The notes beneath the pieces were generated by a model. The model was not told where the DNA came from. It did no database searches and was given only the letters and a program-made list of their open reading frames with translations. From NCBI RefSeq assembly GCF_003002055.1, contig NZ_PVZF01000001.1, forward strand, positions 496,001 to 560,000: a stretch of 64,000 nucleotides of DNA, read 5' to 3'. Within the stretch, counting starts at the first letter, position 1. The number at the start of each line of letters is the position of its first letter. Position numbers and translations under genes: made by a program. Below are positions 52,368 through 61,636 of this stretch, piece after piece. This stretch comes from Kineococcus rhizosphaerae (GTDB taxonomy: Bacteria; Actinomycetota; Actinomycetes; Actinomycetales; Kineococcaceae).

Positions 52368-53663
52368 GTGACGAGCACGAGGCAGGGGTGGCTCGGCGCG
52401 CTGCACCCCGCGCTGCCACCGGCGCAGAACCCGCCCGCCAGCTCACCGGCGACCGTGGCGACAGCGCGGCTGGTGCTCGGTGAGGCGGCGGTCGCGTGGG
52501 CGGTCGAGGCCGCCCGCGCGATCAACGACGAGGTGGAGGCGGCGGCCCGGCTGGACTCGCGCCTGCCGCTGACCGGGCTGGAGCCGGCAGCGTGCGAGGC
52601 CGGTCTGCTCACCGTGCTGCGGCTCGTGCGGCTGGGGCTCGACACCCCCGTGTCGGCCCCCGAGGAGGCCGTCGAGCAGGTGCGGCTGGCCGTGCGGCAG
52701 GGCACGCCCCTGGACTCGGTGGTGAGGGTGATCTGGGCCAGCCACAGCGGGGTCCAGGACCGGTTGCTGGCGGTCGTCGGCGAGCAGGTCCCACCCGGGG
52801 ACCTGATCGGAGAGGTCCGTGAGCTGACCCGGACGCTGCAGGTGTTCGCGGACCTCATGGCCCGCGAACTGTCCGCCGTCTACGAGGCCGAACGCGTCCT
52901 GTGGCACGACCGGGTGTCCCTGGCCCGGCGGCAGGTCGTCGACGAGATCACCAGCACCGGCACGGCACCTCGCGACGCCGAGACCGTCCTGGGCCTGGCC
53001 CTGACGGACCACCACCTCGCCGGCCGGTTGTGGCTGGTGGACGCGATGCCGCACGAGCAGGCCCCCGGGTCCTTCCGCAGCTACGCCGCGCGGTTGTCCG
53101 CGGCGGCGGGAGCTCGCAGCACCACGCTGCTCGACGACGTCGACGGCTCGACCACGGTGCTGTGGTCCTTCGCCCGGCGACCCGCGCCGGACCTGGCGCG
53201 GGTGCTGCGCGCGGTGGACCGCCCGCAGCGCACCGCACTGGCGCTGGGCCCCCTCGGGTGCGGGGCCGGTGGACTGCAGCGCAGCCTCCTGGGCGCCGAG
53301 CAGGCGCGCGCCGTCGCCGCCCGCCGGCGCACGCCCGACGTCTGCGCCTACGAGGACAGCGCGATGCTCGCCCTGCTGCTGCACGACGAGCCGGCGGCCC
53401 GGCGCTTCGCCCTCAGCGTCCTGGACGGCCTGACCGGGCGCGACGCCAAGTCCGCCGCCGTGCGGCGCACCCTGGCCGCCTACCTGGCCCACTCCCGCAG
53501 CCGGACGGCCGCCGCGCAGGAGTTGTCGCTGGCGGCGAACACCGTCGCCTACCGGGTCCGGCAGGCCGAGGAGGCGCTGGGGCGCACGGCGGGCGAGCGG
53601 TCCCTGGACACGCTCGTCGCGCTGCGCCTGGTGGTGGAGGTTCCCGACCTGCTGCCCGGGTGA
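52368..53663 (+). CDS. PucR/CdaR-type transcriptional regulator
   Basis: A 431-residue regulator. The C-terminal helix-turn-helix (HTH_30) is TLAAYLAHSRSRTAAAQELSLAANTVAYRVRQAEEALGR at about residues 365-405, as in PucR, CdaR and related activators; the 38-residue block is given by position only in part here. The N-terminal part (about 20-180) is helical and resembles the RsbT-like sensor of the group, and the middle is GGDEF-like. The ligand is unknown. It starts 57 bases after the hydrolase stop, with an apparent own GTG start, and precedes the FAD oxidase. It may activate the flanking operons. Confidence 0.87.
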   Translation: MTSTRQGWLGALHPALPPAQNPPASSPATVATARLVLGEAAVAWAVEAARAINDEVEAAARLDSRLPLTGLEPAACEAGLLTVLRLVRLGLDTPVSAPEEAVEQVRLAVRQGTPLDSVVRVIWASHSGVQDRLLAVVGEQVPPGDLIGEVRELTRTLQVFADLMARELSAVYEAERVLWHDRVSLARRQVVDEITSTGTAPRDAETVLGLALTDHHLAGRLWLVDAMPHEQAPGSFRSYAARLSAAAGARSTTLLDDVDGSTTVLWSFARRPAPDLARVLRAVDRPQRTALALGPLGCGAGGLQRSLLGAEQARAVAARRRTPDVCAYEDSAMLALLLHDEPAARRFALSVLDGLTGRDAKSAAVRRTLAAYLAHSRSRTAAAQELSLAANTVAYRVRQAEEALGRTAGERSLDTLVALRLVVEVPDLLPG

Positions 53664-53876
53664 GGAGCGGGGTCGCTGCGCGCGGCGCGGGCGAAGCGCT
53701 TGGCGCCCGGCGGCAACGCCTCCGCCGAAGTCTGTCGTCGCAGGCACAGAACAGCACCGGTGGCCCTGGTGGAGTGTCCCCGGCACCACCACCCGTCCGG
53801 TCGGACCCCGCGAGGACGGTGGCCGCGGCGACGCACCGACGCGTCGACCGCGAGCCGCGGCAGCGAGGAGGACGAC

Positions 53877-55295
53877 GTGATCGGGACACCCCCCGCACCC
53901 CCGGACGGCCGGACCACCCCGGACGTGGCGGGGGCCGTCATCACCCCGGGCCACCCCGAGTACGACGCGGCGCGCACCGTCTGGAACGCCGCGGTCGACC
54001 GTCGCCCCAGCCACGTCGTGCGCTGCGCCGACACCGAGGACGTGCGCCGCACCCTCGCCTGGGCCCGCGGGAGCGGGCTCGAGGTCACCGTCCGCGGCGG
54101 CGGGCACAGCATCCCCGGTCACAGCGTGATCGACGACGGCGTCGTCCTGGACCTCGGCGACCTCGACGGCGTGTTCGTCGACCCCGTCGCCCGGACCGCC
54201 CGGGTCGGCGGCGGCTGCCTGCTCGCCGACGTCGACCGCGCCACCCAGGTCCACGGCCTGATGACCCCCGCCGGCGCGATCTCGCACACCGGTGTCGGGG
54301 GGCTCACCCTCGGGGGTGGGCTGGGCTGGACGATGCGCAGGTTCGGCCTGACCGTCGACAACCTGCTCAGCGTCGAGGTGGTGACCGCCGACGGACGGGT
54401 GCTGCGGGCCGACGAGTCGAACCACCCGGAGTTGTTCTGGGCCGTCCGCGGCGGCGGGGGGAACTTCGGGGTGGTGACCGAGTTCGAGTTCGCGTTGCAC
54501 GAGCTGGGCCCTCTTCACCTCGCCGCCAACGCCTTCCGCATCGAGGACGCCCCCACGGTGCTGCGCGCCATGCGCGACGTCATGCCCACCGCCCCCGACG
54601 AACTCGTCTGGTCGGCGTTCTTCCGGTTCCTGCCCGACTGGCCGTGGGCACCGGCCGAGCACGTCGGCCGGCCCGTGCTGCTCGCACCGCTGGCGTGGGT
54701 GGGCGGCGTCGAGGAGGGGCGCCGTCGCGTCAACGAGTTCATGGCGGACCTGGCCCGCCGTGGCGCCGAACCGCTGGCCACCGGTCACGGCCCGATCGAG
54801 TACGTGACCCTGCAACGCCTGAACGACGAGCTCAACGGGCACGGCCACCGCAACTACCACAAGTCCGCGTTCCTGCGGGACCTGGACGACGCGACCATCG
54901 AGGTCCTGTGCGCCCGCGGGGCGGTCATCGCCTAGGCGAACTCCCAGTTGGAGGTGCTGTCCATGGGCGGGGCCATCAGCCGGGTGGGTCCTGAGGCCAC
55001 CGCCTTCCCCCACCGCCAGGAGTCGTGGCCGGTCAACGTGTGCGGCATCTGGCGTCCCGACGAGGACGACGCCCGCAACCTCGCCTGGGTGAAGGAGACC
55101 TTCGCGGCCCTCGCCCCCCACCTGAGTCCGGGTTCGTACCACAACTTCGGCGGGAGCGACGCCGACGACGCGGAGACCCGCGACAGCTTCGGCCCCACCT
55201 GGGACCGCCTGCGGGCGGTGAAGTCGCAGTACGACCCCGACAACGTGTTCCGGCACTGTGCCAACGTGCCGCCCCTGACGCAGGAAGGACGCTGA
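53877..55295 (+). pseudogene. Berberine-bridge-type FAD-linked oxidase interrupted by an in-frame UAG
   Basis: Reading from GTG at 53877 (GAGGAGG upstream) gives 352 residues to a TAG at 54933-54935, and the same frame then continues for 120 codons (ANSQLEVLSMGGAISRVG ... DNVFRHCANV) to a TGA at 55293. Both halves belong to one BBE/GOOX-type protein of about 472 residues: FAD-binding PCMH domain with RGGGHSIPGHS (covalent His), GGGLGWTMRRFG and GGGGNFGVVTEFEF, then the C-terminal substrate and berberine-bridge domain. Such enzymes oxidise alcohols or C-C/C-N bonds with O2. The interruption may be a mutation, a sequencing error or true readthrough; no frame change is needed. Without the second half the protein would lack its BBE domain. 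Confidence 0.75.
54933..54935 (+). other. In-frame TAG in the BBE-type oxidase gene
   Basis: The codon follows ...CARGAVIA and precedes ANSQLEV. One base change (for example GAG, CAG or TGG to TAG) would remove the stop. No other inactivating mutation was seen on either side. Confidence 0.7.
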
Positions 55296-55300
55296 TCGAC

Positions 55301-56176
55301 GTGCAGGAGCTCGAAGGCCGCACCGCACTGGTCACGGGTGGTGACAGCGGGATCGGTCTGGGGACCGCCCGGGCACTGGTGCAGGCGGGGATGCGTGTCG
55401 TCGTCTGCGGCGTCGTGGAGGAGAGCCTGCAGGCGGCGCACGCCGAGCTGTCCCGGCTCGGCACCGCCGAGGCGGTCCAGCTCGACGTGCGCGACCGGGA
55501 CGGCTTCGCCCGGCTGGCCGACCGGCTCGACCAGCAGCACGGTGGCGTCGACGTCCTGGTCAACAACGCCGGGGTGGGTTTCCTGTCCCCCACGGCCGAG
55601 GTGTCCTTCGATCAGTGGGACTGGGTGCTGGGCATCAACCTGACGGGGGTCTTCAACGGCATCCGGACGTTCCTGCCTCGGATGCTGGCCGTCGGTCGTC
55701 CCGCCCACATCGTCGCCACCGCCTCGATCGGGGGACTGCTCGGCGCGCCCGGATCGGCATACGCCGCAACGAAGTTCGGAGTCGTCGGCCTCATGGAGGC
55801 GCTGGCCGTCGAGGTGCAGGGCACCGACGTCGGCGTCTCCGTCCTGGCCCCGGGAATCGTCGCCACGAACATCCACCAGGGACTCCGGCCGCCGGGCGAG
55901 GTGGCCGAGCACACCCCCGGAGGGGCATCGTCCGGCGACCTGCACGTGGCGGCCATGCAGCCCGACGAGGTCGGGATCCGGGTGCGGCAGGCGATCCTGG
56001 ACGAGCAGTTCTACGTGCTGACCCACGCCGAGCACCGTGAGCTGCTGCAACGACGTTTCGACGCCCTGCTCGCCGCCGTACCGAGCGGAACCCCCGATGT
56101 CCGCCGGGCCGAGGTCGAACGCCTCGTCCTGCGCAACCCGGTCTACGACCGCGTCCTCGCCCGGAGGACCTCGTGA
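55301..56176 (+). CDS. Short-chain dehydrogenase/reductase (first of a pair)
   Basis: A 291-residue SDR: TGGDSGIGLG at about residues 13-22, NNAGVG at 89-94, catalytic Ser in ATASIGG and YAATK with the active-site Tyr/Lys. A C-terminal extension of about 45 residues goes beyond the core and contains AEHRELLQRRFDALLAA. SDRs of this class act on aromatic alcohols, diols or hydroxyketones. GTG at 55301 follows the oxidase stop by 5 bases; the ribosome site is weak (GGAAGG about 13 nt upstream). It overlaps the next SDR by 4 bases. Substrate is inferred to be the two-ring alcohol/ketone handled by benzaldehyde lyase. Confidence 0.88.
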   Translation: MQELEGRTALVTGGDSGIGLGTARALVQAGMRVVVCGVVEESLQAAHAELSRLGTAEAVQLDVRDRDGFARLADRLDQQHGGVDVLVNNAGVGFLSPTAEVSFDQWDWVLGINLTGVFNGIRTFLPRMLAVGRPAHIVATASIGGLLGAPGSAYAATKFGVVGLMEALAVEVQGTDVGVSVLAPGIVATNIHQGLRPPGEVAEHTPGGASSGDLHVAAMQPDEVGIRVRQAILDEQFYVLTHAEHRELLQRRFDALLAAVPSGTPDVRRAEVERLVLRNPVYDRVLARRTS

Positions 56177-56955
56177 CCGCCCCGACGACGGGCGCGGAGC
56201 CCAGCGGACTGGAGGGCCTGGTCGTCCTGGTCACCGGTGCGGGATCGGGCATCGGGCGCGCCGCGGCCGAGCTGTTCGCCCGGCGCGGGGCGCACGTCGT
56301 CGCCGCCGACCGCGACACCAGCGGGATCGACACCGTCGACGCCGTGCGGGAGGCGGGCGGGCGGGCCACCTTCGTCCGGGCCGACGTCTCGCGGGAGGCG
56401 GACGTCGAGCGGCTCGTCGCCAAGGCGGTCCAGACGTACGGGACGCTCGACGTGGCGTTCAACAACGCGGGGATCGCCCCTCCGGTCACCGCGACCGAGC
56501 GCCTCGAGCTCAAGGACTGGGGCCGCGCTCTCACCGTCAACCTGCGCGGGGTGTGGTTGTGCATGAAGCACGAGCTCGCGGTCATGGTCCCCCGCGGGCG
56601 CGGCTCGATCGTCAACACGTCCTCGGTCGCCGGTCTGGTGGGCAACCCCGGATCGGCTGCCTACTCCGCCGCCAAGCACGGCGTCGTGGGCTTGACGCGG
56701 TCGGCGGCCGCCGAGCACGGCCGCCACGGCGTGCGCGTCAACGCGGTCGCCCCGGGCCTGACCCGGACGGGGATGCTGCGCCACCTGATCGAGCGGGAGC
56801 ACCTCGACGTCGACTCCGTGGCCGCGGGCACTCCCCTGGGCCGCGTGGGCGAACCGCACGAGATCGCCGAGGCCGTCGTCTGGCTGGCCTCACCGCGCGC
56901 CGGTTTCGTCACCGGCCACGTCCTCAGCGTCGACGGCGGGGAGACGTGCACCTGA
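56173..56955 (+). CDS. Short-chain dehydrogenase/reductase (second of a pair)
   Basis: A 260-residue classical SDR: TGAGSGIGRA at residues 21-30, NNAGIA near 98-103, catalytic Ser in NTSSVAG, YSAAK with the Tyr/Lys pair, and a C-terminal DGGETCT. The acidic residue in AADRD after strand 2 suggests NAD(H). It is translationally coupled to the SDR before it (GTGA) and to benzaldehyde lyase after it (its TGA overlaps the ATG). Oxidation of a hydrobenzoin-like diol to the hydroxyketone cleaved by the lyase would fit; that is inference. Confidence 0.9.
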   Translation: MTAPTTGAEPSGLEGLVVLVTGAGSGIGRAAAELFARRGAHVVAADRDTSGIDTVDAVREAGGRATFVRADVSREADVERLVAKAVQTYGTLDVAFNNAGIAPPVTATERLELKDWGRALTVNLRGVWLCMKHELAVMVPRGRGSIVNTSSVAGLVGNPGSAAYSAAKHGVVGLTRSAAAEHGRHGVRVNAVAPGLTRTGMLRHLIEREHLDVDSVAAGTPLGRVGEPHEIAEAVVWLASPRAGFVTGHVLSVDGGETCT

Positions 56956-58736
56956 TGACCCCGGCGACGACAGGAAGCGAGGAACCCACCGTGCGCACCA
57001 CCACGCCCGTCACCGGGGGACGCAGCGTCGTCCAGATCCTCGAGGCCGCGGGGGTCGAGGTGGCGTTCGGCATCAACGGTGCCCACATCGACAGCGTCTA
57101 CCAGGCCGCCCTCGACGAGGGCCTGCCCATCGTGGACACGCGCCACGAGATGAACGCCGGCCACGCCGCCGAGGGCTACGCCCGTGTGCGCAACGCGCTG
57201 GGGGTGGCCCTGCTGACGGCCGGCGGGGGTTTCACCAACGCCGTGACGTCGATGGCCAACGCCCACCTGGACCGCACCCCCGTGCTGTACCTGGCCGCGT
57301 CCGGGCCGCTCGCCGAGGACCAGACGAACACGTTGCAGGCCGGGTTGGACCAGGTCGCCATCGCGACGCCCGTGACGAAGTGGGCCCACCGCGTCACCCG
57401 TCCCGACCTGATCCCCCGGCTGCTGACCCGGGCCATCCGCACGGCGCTGGCCGCCCCCCGCGGCCCGGTGCTGCTCGACATCCCCTGGGACGTCCTCACC
57501 GGCGAGGTCACGGTCCCGAGTCTCGACTGGGCCTCGACGGCCCGTGCGGCCGACGACGGCCCGGCCGCCTCGACCGTTGCGGTGGAACGGATCCTGGATC
57601 TGCTCGACGGTGCCCGGCGGCCGGTCCTGCTGGCCGGTTCGGAGGTTCCCAGGTCCCAGGCGGGGCCGGCCCTGCGGGAGTTCGCGCAGCGCACGGGCGT
57701 CCCGCTGTTCTCCGACTACGAGGGTCTGGGCGCGTTGACCGGCAGCCCGCAACGCGTCGGTCTGGTCCAGACGCTGCACGGGTTGCCCGAGGACTCGCGC
57801 CCGGACCTGGTGCTCGTGCTGGGGCTGCGGTTCGGACTCACGACGGCCCACGGCAGCGGGACCCTCGTCCCGCACGACGCCACCGTCGTCCACGTCGACG
57901 CCGACGCGGCCCAGCACGGGCTGCTGCAACCCGTGGCGCTGGGCATCGCCGCCGAACCACGCCCGGTGCTGGAGGCCCTGAACCAGGTGCACTCGACCAG
58001 GTGGGGCGGTGCGCGTCACGACCGCGCCGCCTGGCTGCGGACCCTGACCGAGCACGCTGGAGACCGCGCCCGCGCCGTGGCCGGGCAGGTGCTCCAGGAC
58101 CGTGACCGTGCGCCGGCCCCGGGACGCGCGGACGGGTCCGCCGCGACCGCTGCCGACGGCCTGCACCCGTTCGACGCGGTCCGGGTGATCGCCGAGCAGG
58201 TCCCCCCCGGCTCGGTGGTCGTCGCCGACGGCGCCCTGACCTACCTGTGGCTGTCCGAGACCATCGCGCACGCCGACGTCTCGGCGTTCCTGTGCCACGG
58301 GTACCTGGGGTCGATGGGCGTCGGGATGGGTGTCGCCCTGGGCGCGCAGACCGCCGCTCGCGACACCCCGGTGGTGCTGGTGACCGGCGACGGCTCGGTC
58401 GGCTACAGCCTGGCCGAGTTCGACGCCATGGTCCGCGCGGAACTGCCCGTCGTGGTCGTCGTGCTGAACAACCGCGCCTGGGGGGCGACGCTGCACGCGC
58501 AGGAGATCGCCCTGGGGCCGGACCGGGTGGTGAACAACCGCCTGGAGAACGGTTCCTACGCCGGCGTCGCCGAGGCCCTGGGTGCGGTCGGCTACCGGGT
58601 CGACACCGTGGAGGACCTGGCGCCGGCGCTGCAGGAGGCCCTCACCGGAGGCCGCACGGCCTGCGTGGAGGTCCGTGTCCAGCTCTCCCCCGTCCCCCCC
58701 GAGGAACGCGTCCTCATGGGCGGGGACCCGTTCTGA
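56955..58736 (+). CDS. bal: Benzaldehyde lyase (thiamine-diphosphate acyloin lyase)
   Basis: A 593-residue ThDP enzyme that follows Pseudomonas fluorescens benzaldehyde lyase closely along its whole length. FGINGAHIDSVYQ puts Ala43 and His44 where BAL has Ala28 and His29, and Glu65 (DTRHE) where BAL has Glu50, a constant offset of 15 residues. LTAGGGFTNAVT, TNTLQAGLDQVA, KWAHRV, VTGDGSVGYS...NN (ThDP/Mg site), WGATLH and LENGSYAGVA also match. BAL splits benzoin-type hydroxyketones into two aromatic aldehydes and also runs in reverse. The first 15 residues may be an extension; GTG near codon 13 is an alternative start. The two SDRs before it and the ALDHs in the cluster give a logical pathway. 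Confidence 0.93.
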   Translation: MTPATTGSEEPTVRTTTPVTGGRSVVQILEAAGVEVAFGINGAHIDSVYQAALDEGLPIVDTRHEMNAGHAAEGYARVRNALGVALLTAGGGFTNAVTSMANAHLDRTPVLYLAASGPLAEDQTNTLQAGLDQVAIATPVTKWAHRVTRPDLIPRLLTRAIRTALAAPRGPVLLDIPWDVLTGEVTVPSLDWASTARAADDGPAASTVAVERILDLLDGARRPVLLAGSEVPRSQAGPALREFAQRTGVPLFSDYEGLGALTGSPQRVGLVQTLHGLPEDSRPDLVLVLGLRFGLTTAHGSGTLVPHDATVVHVDADAAQHGLLQPVALGIAAEPRPVLEALNQVHSTRWGGARHDRAAWLRTLTEHAGDRARAVAGQVLQDRDRAPAPGRADGSAATAADGLHPFDAVRVIAEQVPPGSVVVADGALTYLWLSETIAHADVSAFLCHGYLGSMGVGMGVALGAQTAARDTPVVLVTGDGSVGYSLAEFDAMVRAELPVVVVVLNNRAWGATLHAQEIALGPDRVVNNRLENGSYAGVAEALGAVGYRVDTVEDLAPALQEALTGGRTACVEVRVQLSPVPPEERVLMGGDPF

Positions 58737-58754
58737 GCCCGAAGGAGGCGTCCA

Positions 58755-59255
58755 GTGCTGTTCGACTTCGGGCAACCGACCGACGGTGTCATCCAGCTCG
58801 GCTTCGTCGTCGAGGACCTCGAGGCGGCCATGCTCACCTTCGGGAACCGTCTCGGCGTGGGACCGTGGACCGTCCTGCGCGACTTCGCCGGCGACGACCC
58901 CCGGTACCGGGGTGAGCCGACGCTCGCCCGGGCCGACGTCGCCCTCGGTTTCGGCGGCCACCTGCAGTACGAACTCATCCAGCCCACCGACCAGCGGCCC
59001 TCGGTCCACCGCGACGTCGTCCTCGACCGGGGCTTCGGGTTCCACCACTTCGGCCGGGCCACCACGGACTTCGACGCCGCGGTGGAGCAGATGCACCGCG
59101 ACGGCTACCCCACCGTCTTCAGCGCCTCCGTGGGGCCCGGTTCCCGCGTCGCGTACTTCGACACCCGCGACGTCCTGCCGGGGATGACCGAACTGCTCGA
59201 GGCGGGCCCCGGGCTCGAAGCCGACTTCACCCGGATGTACCGCACCTCGCTCTGA
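58755..59255 (+). CDS. VOC (glyoxalase-fold) protein
   Basis: A 166-residue VOC protein: VIQLGFVVEDLEAAMLTFGNRLGVGPW at the start, ELIQP and HHFGRATTDFDAAVEQM in the middle, and TRDVLPGMTELLE at the end. It resembles methylmalonyl-CoA-epimerase-like/Glyoxalase_4 members: His at the FHHFGRA position and Glu in TELLE could bind a metal, but the usual first ligand is replaced by Gln (IQLG). Reaction unknown. GTG start with GGAGG 6 nt upstream, 18 bases after benzaldehyde lyase. It could process a lyase product or isomerise a hydroxyketone. Confidence 0.8.
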   Translation: MLFDFGQPTDGVIQLGFVVEDLEAAMLTFGNRLGVGPWTVLRDFAGDDPRYRGEPTLARADVALGFGGHLQYELIQPTDQRPSVHRDVVLDRGFGFHHFGRATTDFDAAVEQMHRDGYPTVFSASVGPGSRVAYFDTRDVLPGMTELLEAGPGLEADFTRMYRTSL

Positions 59256-59310
59256 ACCCCGGTCCCACCCGGAACCGGTCCGCCATCCTCCGACGACGCA
59301 GGAGACCACC

Positions 59311-60579
59311 ATGAGCACACCCTTCACGCGCGTGCGCTACGAACACCGGCTGGTCGCGATCTTCTTCCTGGCCTGGGGGTTGATCTTCCTCGACCGCCAG
59401 GCCCTGTCGATCCTCATGCCCTTGATGATCAAGGACATCGACCTCACCAACGGCGAGATCGGGCAGATCAACATGTGGCAGACGATCTGCTACGCGCTGG
59501 CCGCGCCGACCTTCGCCCTCCTGGCCGACCGCCTCGGCAACCGCAAGCGCATCCTGCTGATCGCGGTCTTCGCCACCTCGCTGCTGTCGGCGGCCACGAC
59601 GGCGGCGCACTCCCTCTCGTACCTCATCGTGGTCCGGTCGCTGCTGGGGATCGGCGAGGGCGTCATCCTGCCGCTGGCGGTGGCCCTCGTCGCCCTGGAG
59701 TCCCGCCCCGGTCGCCTGGGCCGCAACGTCGGCCTCGTCTACGCCGGGGCTGCGGTCATCGCCTCCACCATCGGTCCCGTCGTCGTCACGCAGGTCGCGT
59801 CCGCGACGACCTGGCGCACGGCCTTCCTGTTCATCAGCGTGCCGAGCTTCCTGGCCGGTGTGCTCGTGTGGGCCTTCGTGCGCGAACCGCAGGCGCCGGT
59901 CCCCGCGACCGGCACCGCGTCCGGCACCGCGCCCGGTCTGAGCACCCGCGAGGCCGTGCGGGCGGCCTTCGGCAACCGCAACGTCCTGGTGTGCGTGGTC
60001 ATCAGCGTGTTCGCGATGGCGGGCCTGTGGACGTTCAACTCCTACATCACCCTGTACCTCACCCAGGTCAGCCACCTGACGGTCACCACCGCGGGGTTCG
60101 TCATGTCCGCCTTCGGCATCTTCACGATCGGCTGGCAGGTCTTCCTGCCGTACTCCTCCGACCGGATCGGACGACGCCCGGCCATGGTGCTGTACGGCGC
60201 GCTGGCGGCCGTGAGCCCCGCACTGCTGTTCCTGTTCCCCCGCAGCGCGGCGACCCTGGTGGTCTACGTGGTGGTCGGGGGCGTGTTCCTCACCCTCACG
60301 GCGCTGTTCACCAGCATCATCCCGGTCGAGAGCGTCCCGGCGGGCGTCATGGCCACCGCGTCCGCGCTCATCATGGGCATCGGGGAACTCCTGGGGGCGT
60401 TCGTCGTCGGGGGCGCCGGGACGCTGGCCGACAGCCGGGGGCTGGGCGCGGTGATGGCGGCCGCGGCCATCGCCTACGTCCTCGTGGCGATCACCTCGCT
60501 GGCCCTGCGCGAGACCCGGCGGCGCGTCGTGGACGCACCGCTGTCGGCGCCCAGCGCGGTCCACCACCCCGTCCTGTGA
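59311..60579 (+). CDS. MFS transporter (aromatic acid:H+ symporter / ACS type)
   Basis: A 422-residue protein with 12 membrane helices. It has the family's ADRLGNRKR loop between helices 2 and 3 (MFS signature) and the FLDRQALSILMPLM first helix typical of anion:cation and aromatic-acid symporters. It probably imports an aromatic acid or exports a product. The ATG is preceded by GCAGGAG. Its stop overlaps the IclR GTG (GTGA), and it follows the VOC gene by 55 bases, so it is part of the lyase operon or the next unit. Confidence 0.9.
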   Translation: MSTPFTRVRYEHRLVAIFFLAWGLIFLDRQALSILMPLMIKDIDLTNGEIGQINMWQTICYALAAPTFALLADRLGNRKRILLIAVFATSLLSAATTAAHSLSYLIVVRSLLGIGEGVILPLAVALVALESRPGRLGRNVGLVYAGAAVIASTIGPVVVTQVASATTWRTAFLFISVPSFLAGVLVWAFVREPQAPVPATGTASGTAPGLSTREAVRAAFGNRNVLVCVVISVFAMAGLWTFNSYITLYLTQVSHLTVTTAGFVMSAFGIFTIGWQVFLPYSSDRIGRRPAMVLYGALAAVSPALLFLFPRSAATLVVYVVVGGVFLTLTALFTSIIPVESVPAGVMATASALIMGIGELLGAFVVGGAGTLADSRGLGAVMAAAAIAYVLVAITSLALRETRRRVVDAPLSAPSAVHHPVL

Positions 60580-61451
60580 CGCGCACGTCGGACGAGGACG
60601 TGCCGGCGGGCGAGCGGCCCCCGGCCGATCCACCGACCGGTACGGTGTCGCACGTGGCAGGATCCGCTGAGCAGCGCGTGTCGGGGTACCGGGAACGCAA
60701 CAGCACGGCGGAGCGCGCGCTGGAGATCCTCGGCCTGTTCGACGAGGACCACCCGGTCATCTCCGCGGCCCGGGTGGCCGAGCAGCTGGGGACGTCACGT
60801 TCCACCGCGTACCGCTACGTGCAGAGCCTGGTCTCCAGCCAGTTCCTGGAGGAGGCGCCCGGCGGTGGTTTCCGCCTGGGGCTGCGCGTGCTGGAGCTGG
60901 CCCGGGTGGCCCGCAAGGCCTACGGGCTCTCCGAGCTCGCGCTGCCGGTGATGCAGGACCTGGCCGCCGCCACGCACGAGTCGGTGCTGCTGACCCGCCG
61001 TGTCGGTGACCTCGTCATCTGCCTGGAGCGGGCCGAATCGGTGAGCCACACCGTCCGCATCTCCTACGAGCGCGGGAGCGCCCTGCCGCTGAACGCCGGC
61101 GCCTCGGCCCTGGTGCTGCTGGCGTGGGCCGATCACCAGGAGGTGCGCTCCCTGCTGCAGCACACGACGTTGCGCGCCTTCACCGACACGACCCTGACCG
61201 ACGTCGACGCCCTCACCGACCGGTTGGCGCACATCCGCCGCGACGGTTTCTCCGTCACCCGGGGGGAGGTCGACCACGACGTGCTCGGTGTCGCCGCCCC
61301 GATCCGGGACGACACCGGGACGGTGGTGGCGGCCCTCAGCGTCGCGGCGCTCGCCTCCCGGGTCCCGGCCGCCCGTGAGGCGGACGTGGTGGAAGCGGTC
61401 GTGACGTCCGCCGGCGCCATCAGCGCCCGACTCTCGGCTATCACCGGCTGA
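60576..61451 (+). CDS. IclR-family transcriptional regulator
   Basis: A 291-residue IclR protein. The winged helix-turn-helix (about residues 45-105) contains ALEILGLFDEDHPVISAARVAEQLGTSRSTAYRYVQSL, here longer than quoted elsewhere, and the effector domain (about 120-285) has VRRGDLVICLER-type and GSALPLNAGASALVLLAW motifs. IclR proteins of aromatic clusters (PcaR, PobR-like) respond to ring compounds. The GTG overlaps the MFS stop; GTG codons at 60645 and 60654 are alternative starts that would give a more usual length of about 265. It may act on the dyad at 48825 or on the promoter of the ALDH gene. Confidence 0.88.
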   Translation: MTRTSDEDVPAGERPPADPPTGTVSHVAGSAEQRVSGYRERNSTAERALEILGLFDEDHPVISAARVAEQLGTSRSTAYRYVQSLVSSQFLEEAPGGGFRLGLRVLELARVARKAYGLSELALPVMQDLAAATHESVLLTRRVGDLVICLERAESVSHTVRISYERGSALPLNAGASALVLLAWADHQEVRSLLQHTTLRAFTDTTLTDVDALTDRLAHIRRDGFSVTRGEVDHDVLGVAAPIRDDTGTVVAALSVAALASRVPAAREADVVEAVVTSAGAISARLSAITG

Positions 61452-61636
61452 GCCGCGCCCGGCACGGCGGCTCCACCCCTCCTGCGCGACCACCTCGACC
61501 TCGACCCCGACGATGTCGCGGGACGGCAGAGGCCGTGGACGTCCTTGTCGCCGGAGGCCAAGCGCTGCGGCGCGCCACCGGCTTCACTGCTGGGAACGCG
61601 AGGGGACGGCGTCGTCCCCGCCGGAGGAGGACGACA

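Noticed and set aside
54933-54935. UAG as a pyrrolysine codon
   Set aside because: No pyrrolysine genes or tRNA seen, and the protein family has no such residue; mutation or error is simpler.
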